In this document: positions 16,027 to 25,692 of the stretch, one piece after another
How the letters are laid out: each line of letters starts with the position of its first letter
Position numbering within the stretch: the stretch's first letter is position 1
NCBI GenBank assembly: GCA_036387135.1
Contig: DASVUH010000007.1
Coordinates: 24,331-88,330 of the forward strand
Source: JALZCH01 sp036387135
GTDB taxonomy: Bacteria; Acidobacteriota; Blastocatellia; Pyrinomonadales; Pyrinomonadaceae
Direction: 5' to 3'
Length of the DNA: 64,000 bases
Program-made: the position numbers and the translations under genes
The notes under the pieces: model-generated
What the model saw: only the letters and a program-made list of their open reading frames with translations
What the model was told of the DNA's origin: nothing
The model's database searches: none

Positions 16027-16751
16027 AAAACTCTTTGCGGCGTCGGTTTAGTCCCAAGCGCAAAAACTTTAATCAATAAAAATCCGGCGACAAAACCGCC
16101 GATGTGCGCCATATAAGCCACGCCGCCGGCTTCGGCGGATGAAAAATACCCGCGAAAAAGCTGCAATCCGATCCAAATGCCGAGGGCAATAAACGCCGGA
16201 ATTTGGATGACAGTGAAAAAAATAATCGCAGTTATGCTGCGGCGCGGAAATAATAAAATATAACCGCCGAGAACGCCCGAAATCGCGCCCGAAGCGCCGA
16301 GCATCGGAATAATCGAATTCTGGTCGGTGAAAATCTGCGCCAGAGCCGCAAATGTTCCGCAGACGAGATAAAAAACCGCAAAACGAATGTGTCCCAAACG
16401 GTCTTCGAGATTGTCGCCGAAAATCCATAAATAAAGCATATTGCCGAAAATATGCATTAAACCGCCGTGCATAAACATCGAGGTCAGAATCGTTCCCCAA
16501 ACCGGAATCGGCGTCGGCTGTAAAGGAATCACGGCGCGGTTGCCGAAAGAATCGCGGATTATCTGCGGCGCGGCAAGATCAACGCCGGTCGTAATCTCAC
16601 GCGGGACGACCGAAAAAGCGTAGGTAAAAGCGTCGTTATAACCCGCGCCCTGAAACAAAATGTAAACCACGATGTTTGCCGCAATCAGCAAATAAGTTAC
16701 ATACGGAAATCGCAGCAGGTCACTGTTATCGTCGCCAATCGGAAAAAGCAT
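16023..16751 (-). CDS. Rhomboid family intramembrane serine protease
   Basis: This six-helix membrane protease has the catalytic Ser in GASGAISG (about residue 153) and the catalytic His in HIGGFVAGF (about 214). The loop between the first two helices carries the usual HGGLMHIFGNMLYL block. Length 242 residues fits the compact bacterial form, with an extended periplasmic loop containing several Pro residues. The 3' end overlaps the MBL gene by four bases in convergent orientation. Confidence 0.93.
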   Translation of the reverse strand: MLFPIGDDNSDLLRFPYVTYLLIAANIVVYILFQGAGYNDAFTYAFSVVPREITTGVDLAAPQIIRDSFGNRAVIPLQPTPIPVWGTILTSMFMHGGLMHIFGNMLYLWIFGDNLEDRLGHIRFAVFYLVCGTFAALAQIFTDQNSIIPMLGASGAISGVLGGYILLFPRRSITAIIFFTVIQIPAFIALGIWIGLQLFRGYFSSAEAGGVAYMAHIGGFVAGFLLIKVFALGTKPTPQRVF

Positions 16752-16792
16752 CGGAATTAATTACGAATTATGAATTACGAATTACGAATTCG
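16752..16792. repeat. Heptamer repeat in the rhomboid upstream region (site C)
   Basis: About four and a half units of AATTACG (one degenerate) begin at the base next to the rhomboid start codon. A short partial complement (ATAATTCGT) lies about ten bases downstream, so a weak inverted arm is possible. Confidence 0.65.
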
Positions 16793-16916
16793 ATTGCTTG
16801 ATAATTCGTTGCCATAATTTCAGTTTCGGCTTTTGATAATGTCGTTTTTCCGACCGTTTTTCAGTACGGTTTCCGACTATTATTTTTAAAATCCGAATGT
16901 TTCGAGCGGTTAGTTT

Positions 16917-16943
16917 TTGACCGGGCGAGCGGTTTGCTACACT
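16917..16943 (+). promoter_or_regulatory. Candidate promoter for thiO
   Basis: TTGACC and TACACT are separated by 15 bases, 67 bases before the thiO start. The spacing is short, so this is tentative. The rest of 16793-17010 shows no other feature. Confidence 0.3.
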
Positions 16944-17010
16944 TGAAACACAACGGAAGAGAGGCGAACAAACTCATAATTTAAAAATCGTTTTCGCCCG
17001 CGCACAACTG

Positions 17011-18183
17011 ATGTTTTCGGACAAGCTCAATTTTACAGAACAGCAAAAACTTAGCGGCGAGACGTTTGACGCAATCGTCATCGGCGGCGGCGTAATCGGT
17101 TTATCCATTGCGCGCGAACTGAAAAAACGCGGCGTTGGGCGCGTTCTGATTCTCGAAAAAAACGCGCATTGCGGAGCGGAGGCGTCTAATGCAGCAGCCG
17201 GAATGCTCGCGCCGCAAGCGGAAGCCGATTCGGCGGATGATTTTTTCAATCTCTGCCGCCAAAGCCGCGATTTGTATCCGAATTTCGCCGCCGAACTTCT
17301 TAACGATACAAGCATTGACGTTCGGCTCGATCAAACCGGAACGCTTTATCTGGCGTTTGGTGAAAAAGATTTGGAAGAAATCGAGAAGCGCTTTGCCTGG
17401 CAGCGAGCGGCAGATTTGCCGGTGGAAAAAATCAGCCGCGAAGCGGTTTTAGAGCTTGAGCCGAACGTTTCGGACAAAGTTTTGGGCGCGCTGCGATTTC
17501 CGCTTGATTGGCAGGTCGAAAACCGCGATTTGATTCGCGCGTTGGTTGAATCGGTGCAAAAGCAAAATGTTTTGCTTAGACGCTCAACTAAAGTCGAAAA
17601 GATTTTGTTTGAAAACGGCAAAGCCGTCGGCGTTGCCACAAATGCGAGCGAAATAAGAGCGCAAAACGTGATTGTCGCGGCGGGAGCGTGGACTCGCGCA
17701 TTTTCGGAGATGCCTTTTGATTCGTCGCTCGAATCGTTTATTAAGCCGATTCGCGGTCAGATGCTCAGTTTCGCGTGTCAGGAAAAACCTTTGCGCCATG
17801 TCGTTTATTCGGCGCGCGGTTACATTGTTCCGCGCGGCGATAATCGAGTTTTAATCGGCGCGACGGTTGAAGATGTCGGTTTTGACAAAAGCATAACGGG
17901 CGGAGGTTTGCTTTCTTTGCTGCAAACGGCAGAGGAGATTTCTCCTAAACTCGGCAATTCAACGGTTTCCGAAATCTGGGCTGGCTTGCGTCCGGCGAGC
18001 CGCGACGATTTGCCGATCATCGGCGAGTTTCCCGAAAATTCCAATTTGTATTTCGCAACCGGGCATTATCGCAACGGCATCCTACTTGCGCCTTTGACTG
18101 CGCGGCTGATTGCAGACAAAATCGTCGAGGGCAAAAATTCTCCGTTTTTACAAATTTTTAATTTATCTCGTTTTCAAAGCTAA
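17011..18183 (+). CDS. thiO: Glycine oxidase ThiO
   Basis: This FAD enzyme oxidises glycine to the imine used to build the thiazole ring of thiamine. The FAD-binding motif VIGGGVIGLSIA is at about residues 28-39, and the C-terminal block GLRPASRDDLPIIG and TGHYRNGILLAP is characteristic of ThiO rather than other D-amino-acid-oxidase relatives. Length 390 residues is normal. The first 20 residues before the FAD motif are unconserved, so a later start is possible. No other thiamine gene is adjacent. The next gene starts five bases after the stop. Confidence 0.9.
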   Translation: MFSDKLNFTEQQKLSGETFDAIVIGGGVIGLSIARELKKRGVGRVLILEKNAHCGAEASNAAAGMLAPQAEADSADDFFNLCRQSRDLYPNFAAELLNDTSIDVRLDQTGTLYLAFGEKDLEEIEKRFAWQRAADLPVEKISREAVLELEPNVSDKVLGALRFPLDWQVENRDLIRALVESVQKQNVLLRRSTKVEKILFENGKAVGVATNASEIRAQNVIVAAGAWTRAFSEMPFDSSLESFIKPIRGQMLSFACQEKPLRHVVYSARGYIVPRGDNRVLIGATVEDVGFDKSITGGGLLSLLQTAEEISPKLGNSTVSEIWAGLRPASRDDLPIIGEFPENSNLYFATGHYRNGILLAPLTARLIADKIVEGKNSPFLQIFNLSRFQS

Positions 18184-18187
18184 ATTT

Positions 18188-19639
18188 ATGACTCGATTTT
18201 TCTCCGTCATTTTAATTTTGTGCGTTTCGACAATCGCTTTCGCTCAATCGCGGCGCGTTCCGCCGGTGCGGACAAATCCAGCCGCGACCGCGCCAAGCGC
18301 AACTGCGGAAAATCCGGTTTCTCCCGATGCAAATGAAGCCGCAAAAAACGGAGCGGCGCTTTACGAGGACGCGAACACTTACGCGAAGCGCAAGTTTGAA
18401 GATTACGAGCGGCGCAAACTTCCTTACAACGACGAATTGCGCCAGACGACTCAGCGCGAACAGCGTCAGCTTGCCGCTAAATACGCAGCGCAGCTTGCGG
18501 CGCAAAATCCGGCGGGCGATGATTTGTATTTTCTCGGAATGCTGCAACTCTTGGCGACAAATACCGACGGCGCGGGCGAAACGATGAAAAAATATCTCGC
18601 TTTGCCGGAAAAAGACGGCGAAAAAGCGCAAACCGCGCGCTCGATTGCCGCCGTTACAGCCGCGCGCCGCAAGAATTTCGATGACGCCGAAGCGCTCTTA
18701 AAAGAATATTTGAAAAACGCGCCCGTCAAAGTCGCGGAGCGCGTTTTGATTGAAAGCGAAATGGCGGAAAACTATATCGCCGCCAGACAACAAGAACGCG
18801 CCGCGTTTCACGCCGAATCTGCGCTGCTTGCCGCCAAACCCGCGCTTTCCGATCCCGGTTCCAACAAACGGCTCGTCAAAGACGTTTACGAATTGGCGAT
18901 GAAGTTGTTTGAAATTCACGCCGCAGCGGGCGCGAAACAAAAAGCCGAAACGGTTTTGGAAAATCTGCGCGAAACCGGCGCGCACGTCAATCAGCCGGAT
19001 TTATACTGGCTGGCAACCGATAAATTAGTTGCGTTTTTGATTGAAACAGGGCGCAAGCCGGAAGCTCTGCAAAAAGTGAAAACCACAAAGGACGGGCTTG
19101 ATACGGCGTTTCGAGACCCCGGATCGCGCGCCAAAATTCTCGCTTTTTTAAGAAAACGCGAGCCGCAATACAAATTGCTCGGCGAAGCTGCGCCGGAACT
19201 GGCGGCAGATAAATGGCTGGGCGAAATCGGCGCCTCGTCGCTCGCCGGTTTGCGCGGCAAAGTCGTGCTTTTGGATTTTTGGGCGCATTGGTGCGAGCCT
19301 TGCTACGCGGCTTTCCCGAATCTTTCCGAATGGCACAAAACTTATTCCGGTCAAGGCTTTGAAATCGTCGGCGTCACCCGTTATTACGGCTCGGCTGAAG
19401 GTTTCGGCGCGGATGCCGACACGGAATTCGCGTTTTTGCAAAAAATCAAACGCAACCAGCGTTTGCCTTACCCGTTCGCCATTGCAAAAGGACTCGTTAA
19501 TCACAACCGTTTTTCGGTCGAAAGCCTGCCGACCGGAATTTTAATTGATAAAAAAGGCGTCGTTCGCTACATCAGCACCGGCTCAAATCACGCCGGCGAG
19601 GAAATGGAAAACTCGATTAAAAAACTGCTCTCCGAGTAG
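18188..19639 (+). CDS. Exported TlpA-like thioredoxin-fold protein
   Basis: This 483-residue protein has a signal peptide (MTRFFSVILILC, cleavage after AFAQ), a Lys/Glu-rich helical TPR-like region of about 300 residues, and a C-terminal TlpA/redoxin domain with the active site WCEPC near residues 366-370 in the context WAHWCEPCYAAFP. It would act as a periplasmic disulfide reductase or client-bound redox protein. The ATG at 18188 gives the signal peptide; the frame upstream overlaps thiO and is discarded. Five bases separate it from thiO. Confidence 0.85.
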   Translation: MTRFFSVILILCVSTIAFAQSRRVPPVRTNPAATAPSATAENPVSPDANEAAKNGAALYEDANTYAKRKFEDYERRKLPYNDELRQTTQREQRQLAAKYAAQLAAQNPAGDDLYFLGMLQLLATNTDGAGETMKKYLALPEKDGEKAQTARSIAAVTAARRKNFDDAEALLKEYLKNAPVKVAERVLIESEMAENYIAARQQERAAFHAESALLAAKPALSDPGSNKRLVKDVYELAMKLFEIHAAAGAKQKAETVLENLRETGAHVNQPDLYWLATDKLVAFLIETGRKPEALQKVKTTKDGLDTAFRDPGSRAKILAFLRKREPQYKLLGEAAPELAADKWLGEIGASSLAGLRGKVVLLDFWAHWCEPCYAAFPNLSEWHKTYSGQGFEIVGVTRYYGSAEGFGADADTEFAFLQKIKRNQRLPYPFAIAKGLVNHNRFSVESLPTGILIDKKGVVRYISTGSNHAGEEMENSIKKLLSE

Positions 19640-19640
19640 C

Positions 19641-19735
19641 GGAGAACTGAGAATGAAGAACGGAAAACCGATAAGAAAATTCAACTATTATCGGTTCTCC
19701 GTTCTCAGTTTTACGTTCTCAGTTTTCTTTTATTT
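19641..19735. repeat. Inverted repeat with 7-nt units between convergent genes (site D)
   Basis: The left arm (about 19641-19672) and right arm (about 19690-19727) are imperfect complements built from 7-nt units related to CTCAGTT. They lie immediately after the TlpA-like gene and run into the end of the LolA-like gene on the other strand, so the hairpin could also terminate both transcripts. Confidence 0.75.
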
Positions 19736-20530
19736 TGTCGGTTTAGCGAATTTGGCGTCGTCAATCGTCACGTTCGATTTGATTTCATCAGTTTTAATGG
19801 TAAAACCGCCGGAAGCCGCATCCACACGCATCGTGTACGGCATTAGAACTCCTTCAAATTTTCGATAGTCCGATAGAAAGGTCTGCACGGGAGTTTTTCC
19901 CTGTGGCGTCACGGCAATTTGGTCAACGCGCACGAGCAAATTCGTTTTCTGATCGAAATAATAAGTTTGCGAAACGTCGCCCGCCGTCATCACAACGGCG
20001 TAAGCGTCACTACCTTCAATTTTTTCGATGCCTTTGGTTTCGCGTTTCGGAAACAATTCTTTGAGTCGGGCGAATCTGTAAAAGTCCGAATCGAGCTTGG
20101 TTTGCACCAATTCTTCTGCGGTTTTTTCGCGCGTACCCTGAATCGGATCGGTCGCCCAAGCCTTGCTGCCGTCAAAAATCTCCGTCATCTGCCCAAAACC
20201 CGGAATGTTGATAAAAACCGCCAATTTATTCGGCGCTTTTTGAAAGCTCTCATAAGTTCCTTTGACTCCCGCCGCCGGAATTTCCATCGTGCCTTTGACG
20301 TGATAACTGTTCGCTTTTTTGTAAGCGGCTTCGCCGCCGGTCGCTGCGACGAATTTGTCAATAATTTCGTCGGCTTTCGGAAGAGCCGCAATTGTCGAAG
20401 GCGCTTTAGTTTCGGTTTTCGGTGCAGGCGTTGAAGATTTGGCGGGCGCGGCGGTTTGCTGCGCGCTCGCATTGACGGAGGCAAATAAAATCAATGCGAA
20501 AACGGCTGTTAAATTTTTAAAGTTTTTCAT
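19730..20530 (-). CDS. Exported LolA-like (outer membrane lipoprotein-sorting fold) protein
   Basis: This 266-residue protein has a signal peptide (1-23, ending ASAQ), a Pro/Thr/Lys-rich linker, and a C-terminal domain beginning ADEIIDKFVAATGGEAA. That start and the alternating beta pattern (YHVKGTMEIP, YYFDQKTNLLVRVD, SDYRKFEGVLMPYTMRV) match the LolA/LolB-fold family common in Acidobacteria. Lipid or lipoprotein binding in the periplasm is the family expectation; the ligand is unknown. It lies 30 bases downstream of the S41 peptidase gene and is probably co-transcribed with it. Confidence 0.7.
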   Translation of the reverse strand: MKNFKNLTAVFALILFASVNASAQQTAAPAKSSTPAPKTETKAPSTIAALPKADEIIDKFVAATGGEAAYKKANSYHVKGTMEIPAAGVKGTYESFQKAPNKLAVFINIPGFGQMTEIFDGSKAWATDPIQGTREKTAEELVQTKLDSDFYRFARLKELFPKRETKGIEKIEGSDAYAVVMTAGDVSQTYYFDQKTNLLVRVDQIAVTPQGKTPVQTFLSDYRKFEGVLMPYTMRVDAASGGFTIKTDEIKSNVTIDDAKFAKPTK

Positions 20531-20560
20531 ATCTGTAATTTCCCTTTTGTTTGTGTGTGG

Positions 20561-21868
20561 TTATTTTAATATCTCGCGGATGGCGGCATCAATCTGCAAA
20601 TCGCGTCCGGCGAGCAGACTTTCGCGCGTTAGTCGCACTTCGACATCCGGTTTGACTCCGCGACCTTCGATCAGTACATCGCCGGGCGATTTGTAATCGG
20701 AAATCGCGTATTGAAAAATCGCGCCGGTCGGCAGACGGTCAAAAAGCGACGCCAAAACCGCGCCCATCGTGGTTTCGCCGACAGTTTTCGCGCGCTTTGT
20801 CGCCTGCAAACCGGCGGCGAAAATCTCGCTCGTCGAAGCGCTTCCGCCGTCGGTTAAAACGACGACTTTGCCTTTATACGAATCGGCTTGCGGATACGCG
20901 ATAAATTTTTGTTCCGCCGCGCGAAATTTGAGCGAGCCGAGCGAGGTTTGTTCGGTGACCAGATTTCCGGTGATTCCGGCGGCTAACGCTCCGAGTCCGC
21001 CAACGTTTCCGCGCACGTCGAAAACGATTCCGGGCGCGTCTTTCATCTCGCTAATCGCCGCCCTGATTTTAGCGAGCTGCGGCATCACCCAAATGTTAAA
21101 ACGAATGTAGCCGATGCCGTTTTCCAGTCGGCGCGTTTCAAATTCGACCGGCTGCGGCGGAAAGTTTCCGAGCGGCAGCGAATATTCAACCTTTTCCCGC
21201 GCGCGCTGAAGCGTTAGCGTTTGGCGTCCGTCTTTTTCGTTTAAAACCTCGATTTTTACTGTTGAACCGGACGCGCCGTCAAGAAAACGTTCCAAAACTC
21301 GCTCGCGCGTAAACTGTTTTTGACCTTCCGTTCCATGTCGTTTTTCGAGAGCGGCGTTAATTGGCGTGAGGATTTCTTCCACAGTTTTGTCGCCGATTTT
21401 GAGAATCTCAAACCCCGGTTTGATGCCGTTTTTGGCGGCGGGCAAATCCGCGCGGACACGAAATACAACTGCTTTGCCGTCAATTCTTCTCAACTCAATG
21501 CCGACGCTTCCATTTCCGCCGTTTTCTTTATTTTCGGTTTCAATTTGCGCTTCGGGCGGGACAACATTGAAATGCGATTGACCAAGCTCGGCGAGCATCG
21601 TTTGCAAAACGCGATAAAACTCGGCATCCGATTTGGTGGCGAGCGCTTTCGGCTCGTAAATCTCGCGCATTTTTTTCCAATCAACGCCGCCGAAAGTCGG
21701 ATCGAAATGTTTTTCGTTGACGGTAGTCCAAACTTTTTCAAACGATTCACGCCGCAGCAGAGCATTTTTGTCGGCGACGGACGGCACAGCTTGCGAAACG
21801 GTTTGCGCAACGGCAATCGCACCGCTGAAATTTAAAAGCAAAATCAGTAGAAACAATTTTTTGAGCAT
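20561..21868 (-). CDS. Exported S41 family (C-terminal processing) peptidase
   Basis: This serine peptidase has a signal peptide (MLKKLFLLILLLNF), a PDZ region around GFEILKIGDKTVEE, and the tail-specific-protease core. The catalytic Ser lies in DGGSASTSEIFAAGL, with the Lys expected about 25 residues later (LQATKRAKTVGE), and VRGNVGG precedes it. The start at 21868 is chosen because it begins the signal peptide; a longer GTG frame to 21964 adds an unconserved leader. It is divergent from the cystathionine beta-synthase gene and precedes the LolA-like gene in an operon. Confidence 0.9.
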   Translation of the reverse strand: MLKKLFLLILLLNFSGAIAVAQTVSQAVPSVADKNALLRRESFEKVWTTVNEKHFDPTFGGVDWKKMREIYEPKALATKSDAEFYRVLQTMLAELGQSHFNVVPPEAQIETENKENGGNGSVGIELRRIDGKAVVFRVRADLPAAKNGIKPGFEILKIGDKTVEEILTPINAALEKRHGTEGQKQFTRERVLERFLDGASGSTVKIEVLNEKDGRQTLTLQRAREKVEYSLPLGNFPPQPVEFETRRLENGIGYIRFNIWVMPQLAKIRAAISEMKDAPGIVFDVRGNVGGLGALAAGITGNLVTEQTSLGSLKFRAAEQKFIAYPQADSYKGKVVVLTDGGSASTSEIFAAGLQATKRAKTVGETTMGAVLASLFDRLPTGAIFQYAISDYKSPGDVLIEGRGVKPDVEVRLTRESLLAGRDLQIDAAIREILK

Positions 21869-22009
21869 CACAATTGTTTTGATGCTTATTATGAAAGATA
21901 GATTCGAGACTATAAAATGATTTTGGGTGCGTTGCCGCTTTCGAGCCACAAAAGTTAAAATCACGCACGGCAGGAATTTTACACAAAAAACGATTTAAAG
22001 GTTTCAAGA

Positions 22010-23380
22010 ATGAAGTATTACGAAAATGTTTTGGGTATTATCGGCAATACGCCGCTCGTCAAAATCACAAAGCTCACCGAGCAATACGGAATCAAAGCTC
22101 AGATTTTCGCCAAAATGGAATCGCTCAATCCCGGTTATTCGGTCAAGGACCGAATCGGCGTGGCGATGATCGAAGCGGCGGAAAAAGACGGTTCGCTCAA
22201 ATCTCGCGGGACTGTGATTGAAGCCACGTCCGGCAATACGGGAATCGGTTTGGCTGTCGCGGCGGCGGTCAAAGGCTATAAATGTATTTTTATTATGACC
22301 GAAAAGGTTTCGACCGAAAAAGTAAAATATCTCAAAGCGCTCGGCGCGGATGTCGTAATTTGTCCCGTCACGGCGAAAAAAGGCTCGCCGGATCATTACC
22401 TGACCGTCGCCCGCCGCATCGCCGACGAAACGCCGAACTCGTTTTACCCGGATCAATTCAACAACATTCCGAACCGCGAAGCGCATTACAAAACCACCGG
22501 ACCGGAAATCTGGCGCGACACGGACGGAAAAATCACGCATTTCGTCGCTTCGGTCGGAACGGGCGGCACGATTTCGGGCGCGGGGCGTTTTTTGAAAGAA
22601 CAAAATCCGAAAATCCGCATCGTCCAAGCCGATCCGGTCGGCTCGATTTTAAAAGCGGTCAAAGAAACCGGCAATATGCCCGAAGGCTCGCCGTTTCTTG
22701 TCGAAGGCATCGGGCAATCGGATATGCTTCCGACAACTTACGAACCGCGCGTGGTTGACGAAGTTCACAGCATCACAGACCGCGACTCGTTCGAGATGGC
22801 GCGGCAATTAACCAGAGTTGAAGGCATTTTCTGCGGCGGCTCGACCGGGACGAATTTTGCCGCCGCGCTGCGCATCGCGAAGGATTTGGACGAAAACAGT
22901 TTGATCGTTTTTATCGTCTGCGATACGGGCGAACATTATTTGACGAAACATCATTCGGATGAATGGCTCAAAGAAAAACAGCTTCTCGAACCTCAGCGTT
23001 TGACCGCCGGGCTTTTGACCGAAACGAAAAATGGGAGCAGACCGCGCAAACTGGTTTTCGTTGCGCCGGCTCAAACCGTTGCCGAAGCTCTCAAAGTTAT
23101 GGACGAGAACGGTATCACGCAGCTTCCGGTTTTAGACGAAGGAAAATCGGTCGGCTCAATTCGCGAATCGAGAGTTTTGGCGAAGCTGCTCGAAAACCGC
23201 GAGCTGATGAACGCCGCTGTCGGCGAAGTGATGGAAAAAGGCTTTCCGGTCGTTGACGAATCAATCAGCTTAAACGAAGTCTCGCAAAAACTAATGAAAT
23301 CGCCCGCCGTTCTGGTTGAGGAATACAAACGAATTATCGGAATTATCACGCGAACCGATGTTTTGGACGTGCCGCGCTGA
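22010..23380 (+). CDS. Cystathionine beta-synthase with two CBS domains
   Basis: This PLP enzyme replaces the hydroxyl of serine (or the acetate of O-acetylserine) with a thiol. Residues 1-320 are the fold II catalytic domain: NTPLVKI, the PLP Lys in GYSVKDRIG (about 43), the SGNTGIG loop and the phosphate-binding GTGGTISG. The block YPDQFNNIPNREAHYKTT resembles cystathionine beta-synthases more than plain cysteine synthases. Residues 345-456 hold two CBS domains (VAEALKVMDENGITQLPV and GEVMEKGFPVVDES), which in relatives bind adenosyl ligands. Length 456 is standard. I saw no SAM riboswitch in the 140-bp divergent region. Confidence 0.92.
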   Translation: MKYYENVLGIIGNTPLVKITKLTEQYGIKAQIFAKMESLNPGYSVKDRIGVAMIEAAEKDGSLKSRGTVIEATSGNTGIGLAVAAAVKGYKCIFIMTEKVSTEKVKYLKALGADVVICPVTAKKGSPDHYLTVARRIADETPNSFYPDQFNNIPNREAHYKTTGPEIWRDTDGKITHFVASVGTGGTISGAGRFLKEQNPKIRIVQADPVGSILKAVKETGNMPEGSPFLVEGIGQSDMLPTTYEPRVVDEVHSITDRDSFEMARQLTRVEGIFCGGSTGTNFAAALRIAKDLDENSLIVFIVCDTGEHYLTKHHSDEWLKEKQLLEPQRLTAGLLTETKNGSRPRKLVFVAPAQTVAEALKVMDENGITQLPVLDEGKSVGSIRESRVLAKLLENRELMNAAVGEVMEKGFPVVDESISLNEVSQKLMKSPAVLVEEYKRIIGIITRTDVLDVPR

Positions 23381-23452
23381 AGTTTAGCTGAGAATTTTGG
23401 CGACTATCTGTACAGACTTTAGAACAGAAATTGCCAATCTTCAGCTATTGAT

Positions 23453-24946
23453 TTAGCGACGATTCGGAGGCGGCGATTTCGCTTCTTCAACTGTGAGGAA
23501 ATGCGGGCGCTCGAACGAAACTGTGCGTCCTTTGACATCCTGCCCTTTGAAAAAATCTACGACGACTGTTTGCACCTCCGAACCGGGCAATGTTTCGTGT
23601 CCGCCGTTTTCAACGATTAAATGTGTGCTGTTCGGAAATCCCCAGCGCACTTCTTCAGCCTGAAAAGGCGGCGTGTTGGTATCGAGCGCACCGCTTATAA
23701 ACAGAGCCGGAAGCGTACTCCAAAGACGGGATTGCGATGCAGACCCGCTTTCCGATACGCCAATCGCCTTACAATTTTCCGCCGTCCATTGCAGATTTAC
23801 GTTGCTGAATAACGCCTGGCGCGTTTCTTTTTGTGCTTGTGCGAGTCGTTCAGCCGACCAACCGACCGAGCAATCCACAGCGTTCGCCATCGGCGACCTT
23901 CCTTGAAAGCCGTTATATAACGCCTCTATCCGGCGCGTAAAGAGAGAATAATCGCCCTGGTCTATGGTGTGAAACAACGCCGGAAGCCATGCGTAGTTTC
24001 TTGCATCGGTCATGCTGTTACGCACCAGCCATTGCAATCCGATTTTACCGACACGAATTTGCGCCGGACTCCTGGTTTGCGCGTCGTTGACGGTTAGTGT
24101 TACGGGATTTCGCTCCAGCTTATCCAGCAAGCGCCGGTAAAGACTTTCCATATCCGGCACTAGTTTACTCATGGCAGAGTCCTCTGCGGCAAAATATGAA
24201 AGTTTTTTTATGATTAAATCCCAAACGCTCGGCAGCGCGATTAGATTGTCGGCGGCGTCCGTCGCGGCGAAAACAACGCGGTCGAGATTTTTGCCGTGCC
24301 TCCTGACAGCCGCCTGTGCCAGCACGGTTCCGTAAGAATGCCCGATGAGACTAATTCGTTCAGCGCCGAGCGCCTGCCGCAAATCGTCCAGATCGTCCGC
24401 GCTGGCGTCGTTAGTATAAGCTGATATTTCAACTCCCTGTTTGCGCCAGTGTTCCGCGCAAATGCGCGAATTATCGGTGAAGGCTCGCTGCCATTTTTCC
24501 GCACTCTCAAAAACATCCGGCGCAACGGGCGTTGCCGGACAATCCAGACTAGGCGTTGACATTCCCAAGCCGCGCTGGTCGAGAAGAATCACGTCCGCGA
24601 CTTCGCGCAATTTATCAAACAAGCTGAAATAAACGGGAACTCGTCCCATTCCGATTCCGGGAGCGCCCGGACCGCCTGCCAGAAAAACAATCGGCGAGCC
24701 GGGTTTTGCCACTGTGCTTTTAAGCCGCACAAATGCGAGCTGAATCAAACGCTTTGATTGATTATTGCGATTTTCGCGTACCCACAGCTTGCCAAGCTCT
24801 GCTGAAATCTCTTTTCCGGCGTAAGTTTTGAAGGCGTAAGATTCGATAACGAGCTTACCGGCGCGCTCTTCTTCCTGCTGTCCCTGGATAGCTGCGCTGG
24901 CGGCAACGCACAATAAGCAAACTACGAATAACTTAAATCGGCTCAT
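23453..24946 (-). CDS. Exported alpha/beta hydrolase (S33/TAP type peptidase)
   Basis: This 497-residue secreted hydrolase has a signal peptide (1-22) and an alpha/beta-hydrolase fold: oxyanion strand FLAGGPGAPG, DQRGLGMS, nucleophile elbow GHSYGTVLA (Ser near 200), and a C-terminal TAP-like part with the acid in SGALDTNTPP and the His in GGHETL. The family includes proline iminopeptidases and tripeptidyl aminopeptidases, so removal of N-terminal amino acids from peptides is likely. It stands alone, convergent with the cystathionine beta-synthase gene. Confidence 0.87.
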   Translation of the reverse strand: MSRFKLFVVCLLCVAASAAIQGQQEEERAGKLVIESYAFKTYAGKEISAELGKLWVRENRNNQSKRLIQLAFVRLKSTVAKPGSPIVFLAGGPGAPGIGMGRVPVYFSLFDKLREVADVILLDQRGLGMSTPSLDCPATPVAPDVFESAEKWQRAFTDNSRICAEHWRKQGVEISAYTNDASADDLDDLRQALGAERISLIGHSYGTVLAQAAVRRHGKNLDRVVFAATDAADNLIALPSVWDLIIKKLSYFAAEDSAMSKLVPDMESLYRRLLDKLERNPVTLTVNDAQTRSPAQIRVGKIGLQWLVRNSMTDARNYAWLPALFHTIDQGDYSLFTRRIEALYNGFQGRSPMANAVDCSVGWSAERLAQAQKETRQALFSNVNLQWTAENCKAIGVSESGSASQSRLWSTLPALFISGALDTNTPPFQAEEVRWGFPNSTHLIVENGGHETLPGSEVQTVVVDFFKGQDVKGRTVSFERPHFLTVEEAKSPPPNRR

Positions 24947-25063
24947 AACTTAATTTCCTTTTCATTTTCTATGCAGAGTTTTGGTGGCAACTGCTGTTAT
25001 AGACGTTGAAGAAAGAAAATTGTTAACGAGCTTAAATCTTAAGCTAATTCACTTATTTATTTT

Positions 25064-25360
25064 TTATCCTCTAATTTTAGCGAACCACCAGCGCAGACCT
25101 ACGAAAAGGAAGCGCCAGTCTTTGAAAAATTCCGGCGGTTTGCCTTCAAAGGCGTGACCGATGAATTGGAAAATCCAGCCGATGACGAAAAGCGCGGTCG
25201 GGACAATCCAAAATCCGCGAATGAAAAGCGCGGGTAAAAATAGCGGCAATGACAAAGCAATCATCGGAATCCCGATTTTATGCGTGATTTGATTAACCGG
25301 ATGTTGATGACTTTTTGAATATTCCGAAATCCATTCGTCCCAAGATTTTCCGCCGAGCAT
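25064..25360 (-). CDS. DUF962 / Mpo1-like membrane protein
   Basis: This 98-residue protein has the DUF962 pattern: SHQHPVNQITHKIGIP near the N-terminus, two or three membrane segments, and GHAFEGKPPEF near residue 75. In yeast the homologue Mpo1 is an iron-dependent dioxygenase acting on 2-hydroxy fatty acids, with the two His blocks as metal ligands; both blocks are present here. The start at 25360 is chosen because AAGGAG precedes it by 11 bases; an ATG nine codons further upstream lies over that Shine-Dalgarno sequence. Confidence 0.82.
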   Translation of the reverse strand: MLGGKSWDEWISEYSKSHQHPVNQITHKIGIPMIALSLPLFLPALFIRGFWIVPTALFVIGWIFQFIGHAFEGKPPEFFKDWRFLFVGLRWWFAKIRG

Positions 25361-25452
25361 TGTTTCGAGTTCTCCTTTTTGCAGCAAAATTTACCGCATT
25401 TTAAACGAAAATACGAGTCGAAATGGAGGATGTTAAATTTAACTTGCCGATT

Positions 25453-25692
25453 TCAGCTTTGTTTTTTGATTTCGCTCAACAATTCTTCGTCCGACAGCTT
25501 GCTTTCCCAATCACCCGCAAGCTTTAAGCGGACGGTTTGCGCGCCGCCGCTCGGCGTGCAAACGACTTCAACCAAACCGGGCGCGCCTTCGACGCGCGCC
25601 GCTTCGCGCTTTTCGGCGTTATTCGACAAACCGGCGTAAGCCTGTATGCACGACCAGGTTGTTCCTTCACCGTCTTGAATTTCTCTAGGCAT
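25453..25692 (-). CDS. Small conserved-looking protein of unknown function
   Basis: The 79-residue product starts MPREIQDGEGTTWSCIQAYAGL and ends in a charged helix (LSDEELLSEIKKQS). It has no membrane segment and a single Cys. I do not recognise the family. Codon use resembles the neighbours and the composition is protein-like, but the opposite strand is also partly open here, so the call is moderate. It could share a transcript with the DUF962 gene 92 bases downstream. Confidence 0.55.
   Translation of the reverse strand: MPREIQDGEGTTWSCIQAYAGLSNNAEKREAARVEGAPGLVEVVCTPSGGAQTVRLKLAGDWESKLSDEELLSEIKKQS

Noticed and set aside
21869..22009. A SAM riboswitch before the cystathionine beta-synthase gene
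   Set aside because: No multi-stem structure or conserved core was visible in this 140-bp divergent region.
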